Assembly (NCBI GenBank): GCA_943704525.1
Contig: CALSCQ010000764.1
Span: 17,113 to 81,112 of the forward strand
Direction: 5' to 3'
Source: Pigoraptor vietnamica
Taxonomy: Eukaryota > Opisthokonta > Filasterea
DNA length: 64,000 nt
Every line of letters starts with the position of its first letter. Position 1 is the stretch's first letter. This document shows, piece after piece, positions 9,523-19,600 of this stretch. Under the pieces are notes generated by a model that was not told the DNA's origin, made no database searches, and saw nothing but the letters and a program-made list of their open reading frames with translations. Made by a program: the position numbers and the translations under genes.

Positions 9523-11035
9523 CTATTGAGCACGCTTCTTCCATCCGACAAGCGTCCTCTCGTGTACCGTGTTGGCGAGCAGCCACACGGTCTCCACGCG
9601 GTCGAACTTTTGGACGTAAATGTCGCGCGATTCGCTCACCGTCTCGTGCTTGGAGAGTTTGTCGAAGCACTTGAGCGTGAGGATGAAGACGCCGCCCTCG
9701 CGCAGCAGGCCGATTGCGATATCAAGCGCGGACGACAGGTGCCTGATGGTAACAAGAGTGTGTGGGTCAGTGTGCCGTGACATGGGCGGCAGGACGAATG
9801 CGCCCACACACAGGAACGTGTCAACGGCACGCGCCCCAGTGTAGAGGGCACGCATGCTGAGATGTCACGCGCAACGACTCGTCCTCACCTTGGGTCCACG
9901 TTGGCATCGCACGTGACGGCGTCGAACGGCCCGTGCGCTCTCAACTCGTCCGCGCAGTCCTCGACGCGCTTTCTCAGGTGAACGACGTTTTCGCACCGCA
10001 AGCACTCCTCGCTCAGCTCGGCGGGATCGACGGCGACGACGCGGCCTGCAGGAACGAGCCGCGACAGCACGAGTGTCCACGAACCGGGCGCGGCGCCGAC
10101 GTCCAAAATGCGCCACGTGGGTTCGGGGGAAATGCCAAACACAAAGAAGACCTCGCGCAGTTTGAAGCGTGCAGAACACACGTCGCCGTCCGGCCGTGGC
10201 GCCGTATTCTGGCGGTAATGTTCAGCGGCAGGGATGAGGCCCCAATAGTATCTCTGCAACAATGGGAGGCGTCAGGGATGTGTATGTGCGCGTAGGTGAG
10301 CGGCACACATGTTATGCGCAATATCTTAAGCAACGACCGCACACAGCAACCCCGGCATTATAATAAACATGCACACACGCACGCGCAGGCACCTTTTGTC
10401 CGCGTCGGTTAATGAAGACGGCCGACAGCACGTGGGTGAACCCCGAAGCGCCGAGCGCAAATTCTTCTGGGAACAGCGTCGCAAACTGCTGCGCGGCCTC
10501 AGAGGGATGCGCTTGGATTCGCACCTTCGCACGCTGACCCGCGAGTGCTGCGCGGACAATATAGAGCAACATTCTCCCTCAGCGGAGGTGCGAGATTACG
10601 CGACACACCATTGAGCCAGATCAGTGCATCCACGTGCCCTCACGCGTTAAAACTGGCGCCACGCCGTCTCTCAAGACAACAACGCTGGTCCACACCTTCC
10701 ACTACTTTGGCCACTATGGCGTCGCGGCGCGTGTTCTGCTGGTCCGCCCAGTATATCCGCGTCACATAGCGGCCGATCAGTTCGTTGTTGAGCACCCGCA
10801 GGAGCGCATTCTTGCTCACGAGGCCGCGAAATCCAAACACGCCGTCGCCGATGGACACGAGCTCAAAGCGATCGCCCAACGAACGCGCAATGGCAAATCG
10901 GCTCTTTTCGTTGAAATAGGCGAGCAACCGCCGCGACATCTTCCCTGGAGAGTGGATGAAACCCTCGAGCCCGTCGAGGCTGACCGCGGGATCGTCGGTC
11001 GTTGGTGCCATTTCGGCATCATCTGGCGCGGCCAT
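9523..11035 (-). CDS. FtsJ/RrmJ-type SAM-dependent RNA methyltransferase
   Basis: Four exons in phase: 11035-10696, 10577-10393, 10253-9889 and 9742-9523, 369 residues. The C-terminal 200 residues form an FtsJ Rossmann fold: helix SARFKLREVF with the candidate catalytic Lys, SAM motif I ILDVGAAPGSWTLVLSRL, the acidic end of strand 2 in VVAVDPAEL, FDAVTCDANVDP with the catalytic-type Asp, and GGVFILTLKCFDK with the second Lys. This family (RrmJ, MRM2, TRM7, CMTR) methylates ribose 2'-OH in rRNA, tRNA or cap. The N-terminal 170 residues are not recognised, so I cannot choose the substrate. A cap-type or mitochondrial enzyme is possible. The first ATG at 11035 is used; an upstream TTG in frame is ignored. 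Confidence 0.8.
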
Positions 11036-11496
11036 GGCGATCGTTTGCAACTGGCGCGCTCTTCAGCCCTCTGACAGCCCGCCTCTGCACCCGTGGCCTC
11101 TCTACACCCGTCTGTAAACAAAAACCGCGAAATTGTTCGGCGGTTCGGAAGGAGATGCAACTGGATCAGCCGCACGTGGATGACACGTGCAAAATTTGAA
11201 CGGTAAGAACAGGTCTACTACTTGACACTTTGCTGTCGAAATGCTGTGCGGTTTTACCTTTTTCGTTGGAATCGCTTCTTCATACCAGCCACAATAGACG
11301 ACGACGACTCAATTTCATGGCGAGGCAGGCGACACGCAGCCAAGTGCGACAGGCAGCACACGGCACAAGCACCAAAAACCGACCAACCGCACTCTTTTTT
11401 TCAGAATGTATTAGAGGGACGGCGCCCAAGCGAGCCACGATCAGCAGCGCCCAGACGCCGCGCGGGTCCATTTTTTGTTCACGGGGCGTGTGCAGT
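11036..11496. other. Spacer: FtsJ promoter and eL8 3' region
   Basis: 461 bases between two minus-strand genes. No coding signal beyond shadows; nothing else recognised. Confidence 0.55.
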
Positions 11497-13117
11497 CTAA
11501 CCGAGCTTGGCAATGGCGTCCTTGGCCTTGGCCTTCTCGAGCTTCGCCGTGCGCGCCTGCGACTTCCGGCCGAGCACACCGCCGCCCCACGACCTACGGA
11601 TCTCGTCCGCCTTCTCGTTGAAGTTGTGGCGCACGGCCTCGACGAGCTTGCCGAGCGCAGCCTTGTCCTCGTTGCGGACCGACGTCACCGCGAGGGCCGT
11701 CGCCGTCTTCTTGTGCACGAGCGCGCCGAGGCGGGCCTTGCCCTTGACAATGCAGTAGGGCACGTCCATCTTGCGGCAGAGCGCGGGGAGCCAGACGACG
11801 AGCTCGACGGGGTCGACGTCGTGGGCAATCACGACGAGCTGAGCCTTCTTCTTCTCGATGAGGGCCGTGATGTGGTTGAGGCCAAACTTGACGTTCTGGG
11901 GGCGCTCGCCCTTCGCCTCGGCCTTGCCGTCGGCCTTGGCCTGGGCGGCGGCCGTGAGACGCGTCTTCTTCTCGGCCTTCGTCTCGGGGCGGTACTTGTG
12001 GAGGAGCTTGAAGAGCTCCGTCGCTGCACATCGTACAAACGCACGAGCGCATACAGACGTCAATAGAGAGTCCACGTCGCAATGAGGTACAAAAGCCATA
12101 ATACAGGTCGAAGTAGGTCTGGCTCGCATTGTCCCACTCCCACAACTCCCAGAGACTCGCGCAACAACGGATCCCGCGACTTCAACCATGAACCCCACAC
12201 AACGCACACACGGTCTAAAACGATGATGACATGAATGACAAGGCTACACAAACGCATATATACGCACCCGTGTTCTTGTCCAGCGTGCGCGTGAACTGGT
12301 TAAGCGCGGGCGGGACCTTCAGGCGCTGAAGGAGGACCGACTTCTGGCGCTGGAGGCGCACGTACTTGGGCCACTTGACGAACCGGCCGAGGTCCTTCTT
12401 GGGCTGAACATCGCCGCCTGAGAGAAGCGTAGAGATCACACGCAATGTGAGATGTGGCACAAGTACAAATTCCGCAACTCCTCCGCGTCAATTGTGCGCA
12501 ATTGGCAATGATTCGTCGTGGAAGATGTGCACACGACAGCGCAACACAGCACACAGCGATACAAAGCCACGCAGCCAACTGTCCCATTGCGACGACTGCT
12601 CCATTGCATAAAAACCCACCGATGCCAAAGTTCTTGGCCCGCTTCTCAAAGAGAGGGTTCGTCACCTTGGCCTTGCCCTTCTTGGCTGCAACGCCAGCGG
12701 GGGCCGCCGCGACCTTCTTACCCTTGGGAGGCTGAAGATGCACAAGAACAAATGAGATGCACGCTCAAACACAATGCCGTGCCATCAAATATAAACGGGC
12801 AACGACACCCGACGCGCACATGCCGCGGTGCACCTTGCGAAGCACCAGTGGTGGCAAGTGTGCGAAAAACGTGCAGAACGAGCGATTCCGTTCATCCAAC
12901 TGACTCGGACGTCAAACACTCGTCAACTCAATATTGGCCCACAAAGCAGCACCATTGCGTTCGTCCACAACTGCATTAGCAGCAGAGGACCCGTGCAGGT
13001 GCAAGCGAGCCCTAAGAGACGAATCGAAACCGTCGGCCGCACACATCAACCCCTCACTACATGCACAATCACATCGTCCCCCCTCGAACCCATCGTCGCA
13101 ATCGCAATACCCACCAT
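11497..13117 (-). CDS. RPL7A: 60S ribosomal protein eL8 (L7a)
   Basis: Coding exons 12731-12620, 12417-12268 and 12023-11497 join in phase and match L7a end to end: [86 protein letters not shown] and a C-terminus [16 protein letters not shown]. With a start exon the protein is about 263 residues (human 266). eL8 is a large-subunit protein that binds kink-turn RNA. The start exon is only an ATG. Two phase-compatible candidates exist: ATG|gtgggt at 13117 (used here) and ATGCAT|gtgagt at 13264. A tiny first exon followed by a long intron is common in ribosomal-protein genes. Confidence 0.95.
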
Positions 13118-13422
13118 GTTGACCCAATCCGACCGCGGTACACACCGGAATGAGCAAGGTGTGGACGATGAAAGAGGAAGAAGCCGCTGGCACGCGTGGA
13201 TGGTCACCTCTTGAGCGCTCGAGATGCTCAATCGCTCAGCCCGACTCTCCACACTCACATGCATGGCCCGGAAAGGAGCGATGCATCATCCGGGGTGGTG
13301 TCATAATGAGCAGCCACGAGCAATGATCCCGGATTATTCCGTGTTGTTACGTAGTGTGACATCCACTGCACATTCAACCAATACAAACAGTATGAGCTTG
13401 TTACTTCAGTTTTCGAGTTTTA
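13118..13422. other. eL8 5' region and HOP1 3' region
   Basis: About 305 bases. Holds the eL8 promoter, possibly its true first exon at 13264-13259, and the 3' UTR of the HORMA gene. No other feature seen. Confidence 0.5.
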
Positions 13423-16113
13423 TCAAACACGCACAACGGGCTCCTTCGTCGCCGGCACGCTCGTCTTGAAGCGCTTCGGCACGTGCTCGCCCTCCGCTTG
13501 GCTTTGTGAGAACTCGAACTGCATGTGAATAATAGAGACGTTGGCGAACGAGCGCAATGCGCAGCGTGAACATGTATTCTCGCACCTGTTCAAAGTGTCG
13601 CTTGGTGTGGGACATAAGCGCGCGCGACTCCGTCCGAGCGGGCTTCGCAATGGATGGAACCTATAAGAGTGTCAATATGCGCCATGGAAACGAAGTGAAA
13701 TGTGCGTTCTGAGCGAACTGTACCTGCGTGTCGTCTCCTTCCTCGGGCGGCGTCAACTCGCTGGGTGGCGGGGGATTGCGCTGTGTTTGTAGTGTGAGTT
13801 TGATGCGGTGTGCGCAGAAAACATAGTGCAAGGTCTTTCAACTCACGAGGGCGTTGTTGTCATTGACGAAGTAGTCCCGAAGTGCGCCGGCGCTGACTTT
13901 GCTTGCAACGACCGCCTTGCGCATCTTTTCCTTGACGACGAAAGCCTCGTGCTCAAGTCGCTTCATGAGCTCCTTAGCCGTGCCGTTGTCAATGCCTGGG
14001 TTGTACTATGTGTTAACGTGGTAAAGGGGCAATAGATGCACGTTGTACGCACTTACCGAGTCGGCGGCCAATGTCAATGACTGTGACGTACTGCTCGTTG
14101 TGCAGACTGCCGAGCAGCCGTCGCCACAGTGCGACAAATCGGCGATTTTCCGCAGGAACATGACGCAAGACATTGTCGCGCTTGTCGTCGGCACACTTTT
14201 CGCACACGTATTCGGCAGGAATGTCGTTCGGATCGACGTAACCCATGCAGTGCACGTGTTGCCATTCGCCACAGGCGTCGCAGCGCAGCGTCTCGAGATT
14301 CTCCTGAGAGAGCTTGACGGTTAACCACAGGCAAGCGCACGCATTATGATTGTGACGTGCCTCATTCACTCCGCAGGGGCACCGCAACTTGTCTGTTGCT
14401 CCCCGCTGGCTCATGCGCATCTGCGACGGCTCCACAGGCGCACGGGCCGACGACTTGGCCGCCTTGTGCTGGTACGTGGCGAGTGCTAGAGGAGAAGCGC
14501 ATTAACATGGAAATGACTGTCCGTTTTGAGCAAAAGTGTGAGTGCGTAAGAATGAAACGCAGCCTACGGCACCTTTCGCCCCCTTGAACGCCTCCTCGTG
14601 ATGGTCTGCCAGTGTGTAGAGACGAAGGTAAGCGATATAAACTTCGCTCTTCGTTCACACTCATGCACTCATACCTCTCTTCGCCGTCTCTGAGGAATCT
14701 CGGTTTTCCTGGGGCGAGACCGGGCAGTTACACATTTGCTCTCATATTGGTATGCGACAAACGCATGACTTACCTTGTCCGCGTCGGCAGCATCTCTCGC
14801 AGCGCTCTCGTTCTCGTCGACTTCAAACTGGTCGCAATCGGCCTTGATGCGAAGCTTCAAAGTGCACGCATGACAGTCAAGGAAAACAGCCAAGGGTGCA
14901 CGGTGCGCACGTTTTTGTGTGATAACAAGGCGCGGATATGCATGGTATGGCGTCGCCAGGTCTCCAGCCTTGATATTCCTGCATTGCGGCGAGGTATTGT
15001 TATGCATCGAGAACACGTGCAACTTCGCTTGTGTGTCGCAGATACTCACATGGGAACGTTGGAGAAGCGTGCGAGGGCTGCAGGGCCCGCCCTGAAGAAC
15101 GGCGGCTCGTAATCGGAAGGCGTCACTGCGTGTGTGTCTTCAGACAGCCGCTTCATTGGCCAAGCAAGTTAGGTGTGTTTTACCCCTCACCTTCGTCGTA
15201 GTAGTTGAGCCGCATTGTGATGTATCGCTCGTCTGAAGGGGGTTAACCGAACGTGAGAATGCGTAGGACGGCCACAGCGCGTCGTAAAAACTTACTTACC
15301 TGGCAGAGCCTTCAACGTCTGCGTGAGCACGATGAGCGTGCGGAGCATCTTGATCGTCGACTTGCGAATGTCGGCGACGGTTGTGGACGGCGTAATCTCG
15401 CTCTTGTTGTAGTGAAGTGAGAAGGTCCCCTCGACGAAACTGGCCTTCTCGCTCTGCGGGTACGCAAACTTGAACGTGTAGTTCTCGACAGGCCGCTGCG
15501 CAGCGCAGAGAGGTCAGTACTTTCGCGATTGCACAAGATTTGCTTGTCACTCACATCTGGGTTGTTGGCGTCGACGCAGATGTCCAGCACCATTTCGCGG
15601 AGATACCGCTTCTCAAGAGCGTCGAAGCAGCCGTCGACCCAATTCATGAGAAGATCGGCTTCTTCGGAGTGCCCTCGTCGCAAAATTTTCAACTTCAGTC
15701 CGTCGAGGGACTTGTTCGTGTATGCATCCTCGGGGAAGAGTGCGCTGCATATATGTACCAGTCGTGAGCGACTGTAAAGCTTAAACAGGCGACACAAAAC
15801 ATCAAAACTTACCGCAAGTACGTGATGCTTGACACCTGATTAAAGGACATCGGTTAGCATCTGCAATAATCATGGGGACATTCACACAGCAACTCGCATT
15901 TCCCTTACCGTCAGACGCAAGAGGTTTTGCACGAGATTCAGAGATAGCTGCTCGGTGATCTGTGTCGTTTCGAACTTGTTCTGCGCAATCGGAGCGAGAA
16001 GCGCTCGATTAATAAGCGCGCAGACGCGTACGCTCTCAAGCACGCAAGGTTTTGTGAAAGCGACGGGCACTCACTGTTGTCTCAGGGGGCCTAACGGCGA
16101 CGCTCGTGGCCAT
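13423..16113 (-). CDS. HOP1: Meiotic HORMA-domain protein, Hop1/ASY1 type, with PHD finger
   Basis: About 15 exons between 16113 and 13423, phase-consistent, 564 residues (yeast Hop1 605, plant ASY1 596). The HORMA domain (about 10-250) shows ALFPEDAYTNKSLDGLKLK, LMNWVDGCFDALEKRYL and the LNYYDEVTPSDYEPPFF end. A PHD finger follows (about 328-385; CPCGVNE, CDACGEWQHVHCMGY, YVCEKC), then a helical segment with the pattern of a winged helix (RRFVALWRRLLGSLHNEQ, IDNGTAKELMKRLEHEAF), then a basic tail KRFKTSVPATKEP that may be a nuclear signal or closure motif. Hop1-type proteins assemble along meiotic chromosome axes, promote double-strand breaks and interhomologue repair, and are released by Pch2. 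Exon 14978-14774 may contain one more intron. Divergent from FANCI. Confidence 0.88.
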
Positions 16114-16474
16114 GGTTTGCAACGCGCGGCCGGCACCACTGCAGTCGGGAGGACACGTCATAAGCACATCGGCACGAGAAGTTATCAACGGCATCAGCCT
16201 GCCTAGTCTCTGAAGTGCTTTGTGCGGGGTCACTTACACTCTCCGTTGCGCGTCACTTACACTCCACACAAGTGGATCTGGGGATGCCACTGAGATTTGT
16301 CGAGTGGATTGAATTGAAAGTTGAGATTTAAACGGGAGCGTTCAGATAGTTAAGTGAGTGAGTGTGTGTGTGCGTGTCAGCGTGTGTAAGCGCGCGCGCG
16401 TGTGTGTGTGTGTGAGTGTGTGAGTGTGTGTATGTGCCGAGGATGGCCATCGAAGTGGAATCACTGTGTGTAGC

Positions 16475-16482
16475 TGACGTCA
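16475..16482. promoter_or_regulatory. CRE/ATF-type palindrome TGACGTCA
   Basis: Perfect 8-base palindrome in the shared HOP1-FANCI promoter. The same octamer occurs at 7727-7734 in another bidirectional promoter of this window. Confidence 0.45.
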
Positions 16483-16487
16483 TGTAT

Positions 16488-16497
16488 TTTGGCGGGA
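16488..16497 (+). promoter_or_regulatory. E2F/DP-like site TTTGGCGGGA
   Basis: Matches the E2F consensus TTTSGCGS on the plus strand, 6 bases after the CRE palindrome. E2F/DP controls S-phase and repair genes across eukaryotes. Confidence 0.45.
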
Positions 16498-16522
16498 GTG
16501 TCGTTGGTCATCAAATTCGAAT

Positions 16523-16532
16523 TTTCCCGCGC
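16523..16532 (+). promoter_or_regulatory. Second E2F/DP-like site TTTCCCGCGC
   Basis: Second E2F-type match, 26 bases after the first. Paired sites are less likely by chance than one, although this DNA is GC-rich. Confidence 0.42.
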
Positions 16533-16625
16533 GCCAACTGTCAGACCAGAGCAATCGTAGAAAACCCGGCGTGTGTTGCAGCTGCTCCAGGGTACGTCGT
16601 CCGTTCGTTCGTCCGTCTCCCAACG

Positions 16626-19600
16626 ATGGCGACGGCCCGTGCTCTTGAGCAGTCGCTCGAGACGGCGGCTGCTGCGGGTGCTGACTTGCATGGTATCGCG
16701 TCCCAACGCGAGGATGCGCAAGGCGGACGTGAGCGCCAACGTGAACTCGAGGCCGCATTGGACTCTGCGGACGAGCAATGGGTGTGTGCGCGTTTTTTAC
16801 CTCCCTTTTGCCAGAAATGCATACGTGCGCAAACTGTGGTCTTCGTTTTGGCCTTTTTTTGTTCTTAACTTTTTCCGTGTGCAGCTGTGCAAGTATTTGG
16901 AGAACCGCACCGGCGATCCCTACCACATCTTGAAGGCTGTTTTCGGCGGTACGTGCGTGTTATGCACTCTTGGAGGGGCTTTCTAGCGATAAATATAATG
17001 TAGGGGCCCACGGACTCACCATGCGTTGTGTTTTCCGCACGTTCAGCATCGACGCCCGAGTCCCAAAAGGGACAGTCCCGACGCACCGCAGTGTTCGCCT
17101 TCGCGATCAAGGCCGTAGATGCGGCACAGCACTCCGAAAAGGCGGTTACGAACATTCTGGGTCTTCTGGAGGGTCAGGTAGAGACACTTTCGACGGACGG
17201 AATTGCCGCGGCGCTGTCGCAAATCATTGGGGCTCTGCGGCGTCCCTCTGGTACGGCACCTGCCAACAACCCGCGCACGTACAAGTCCCTCCAACTCCTT
17301 CCCAAGCTGTTGGCCATTGTGGCAACGCATGACGCTGTGCCTATCAAGGCTGCCGGTAAGTACGCGACCGTTTTTTTTGGCCCTCTGTATAAGGCATTTA
17401 CTGAGTATAGTGCGAAAGTGATTAATGTAGGTCCCAATGCAGACGGAACCTCCGACGTGACCATGCACGGCGGGCAGTACCGCAGTCACATGCTCAACAA
17501 GCTCTGCTCCCTGCGGTGGGAGCCGGACGCCGTGATTCACCTCGTGACGATGTTCCGCGACGTCGAGCTGGAGGAGGACGAGCTGCGCTTTGTCGTCGAC
17601 AAGATTTTCAGGTGGGTATTTTCTATCTGCGCTGCTTTCGTGGGCATGCATCCTTTTTTAACAGCTACGGCACCCCTTTCACTTCAGACAAATGAGCGGA
17701 ATGGGCCTTGATGAGATTCCTCCCCTCGTGTACCAGCTGCTGCTGCTCTCGGCCAAGGTTAGCGCTGCAGTCGCGACTGTGCCTTTTATTTTCGCGCTTT
17801 TGTTGGAAGTTATTATTCCAACTCACGTTGCGTTTACTACCAACGAACAGGGACACCGCCGCGTTGTGCTCCGCGGACTCATTTCGCACTTTGGGGAACT
17901 CGAAGCGAAGATGATGGGCGCGGCCACAAGGTAAATGCACTGGAATTTTTATGCGCATTAGTGCGCGTGTACCCCTGTGTGTTTGTTCTGTGTGCGTGTG
18001 TTGTTGCGCGTGCTCATTCTGAGGCCTGTCCGCTGAAGGGACGATGCGATGGACGGGATTGAGCAGCACTCGGAGACGGCCGAGCATCTGTGGCAGGTCG
18101 AGGGGACCGTGCTTCTCCACGTGCTCTTCGCGATGAAGCAGGACCAGGCACGTGCGCATGCATTCACGCACCACTCACATTGGCACGTCGTTCGCTTCGA
18201 CGACATCCCCTTCAGATTCTGTTCTCATTGTCGTGATGTGCAGGAACTCGGCGCCGAGTTTCTTCGCAATCTCAAGGCCGCGCCCGTGGCCGCATGCAGT
18301 CCATTTGCCGTCGCCCTTATGCTCAGCCTCTCCCGCATTCACCGATTCGAGAACTCGGTACGTGTCGCTTGATGCTAAACTGATATGCGAAACCCGGTTC
18401 AACGTGCACTCTGTCACACTCGCGCTTATGTCGCAGGCGTTCGACCTCTTAAAGGCGACCATTCTCAAGTCTTTCCGCGACGCTGAGCGGCGACAAAGCG
18501 CTGGCTGGATTGAAGGTGAGCCCCTGTCTGCGTCCAACTGCGAATGCATCATGGTGTTTTGCGCTTCTTAAATGCCCGTCTTCGCCTTCCATCAGACAAA
18601 GCGGCGCTGCAGTCGTTTGATATCGGCGGCTCGATCCTTGAGGTCGTGCGTCGCAGCGTGCATGACTGGGACCACGTCACAGAGGCCATAGCCGAGCTGG
18701 CGCTGGCGCTTCTCGATGCGCACTCGAACAAGAAGCACGGTAGGGCTCTTTTATGCGCCTGCGCGTGCCCGTCTGACCTTCTCGGCTTACGGAAATGATC
18801 GGCTGCAGAGGAAGACTCGCCCCAACACAAGTGCGCGTCACTGGGACAAAGGCTCGTCGTGGACGTCTTCAAGGTGGACAAGGTTTGCCCGTCCAACCCT
18901 TGCTCGCAGCTCGTAATAACAGTCGTTTGCGTTCCGACGCAGCTACACGAGCACGTGCGCCCCCAACTGCTCGAACAGGTGCTGGCTCGCATCGTCGCAA
19001 AGACGCTCTCTCATGTCGGTTACTACGTCGAGGCGCTATCCATGATGGTCACGACCGTACCGCAGGCGTTCTTCGACCTCATTCCCAAGGTAATTAGGCC
19101 ATATATAGCCCTAATTTGTGTGCAAGTGCCATCGATGGTGCTGATGCGCCCGCTTGTACCTCACGTTTTCACACACTCGCACACTCGCACAGGTCAAGGA
19201 GGCGTTCGACTACCTCTCGCTACTGAGCCTCCCGACGGCAGAAGGCCTCATTGATGCTGTCTATCCGCTCGTCGCCGTCCACGCTTCGCTCCGGGACTAT
19301 GTCATTCTCGTTCTCCGAAAGAGCGTATTTGCGCGGTGAGAGACGAAAGTTGTCTGCTGCAGGTTAACAATGTGCCTTGCGTTTACATTCCGCGTGCCTT
19401 CAGCGACGTCGACGCACGCGAGATCGCAATCATGGGATTCCTCCGCATCCTCAAGGCGTCGCGCCTTCGCAACGAAGTGGAGCTCAGCCAAGCAGGCGCG
19501 TCGCAGGCAATCCAGAGGGAGAACGAGGGGCTCTGCCTCGACGTGATAGGTTGGTCATTGCTTTCTCGTCGCCGAAGTGTTTGTACTCACCTGTCCCTCT

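Larger units (their letters stand above)
16114..16625. promoter_or_regulatory. Bidirectional HOP1-FANCI promoter
   Basis: A 512-base gap between the two start codons. It contains a GT-rich stretch (16363-16435) and, within 58 bases nearer FANCI, a CRE palindrome and two E2F-like sites, listed separately. The arrangement is seen; co-regulation is inferred. Confidence 0.6.

Noticed and set aside
18148-18155. GT donor just after the GC donor in FANCI
   Set aside because: It shifts the frame and destroys a segment that matches FANCI.
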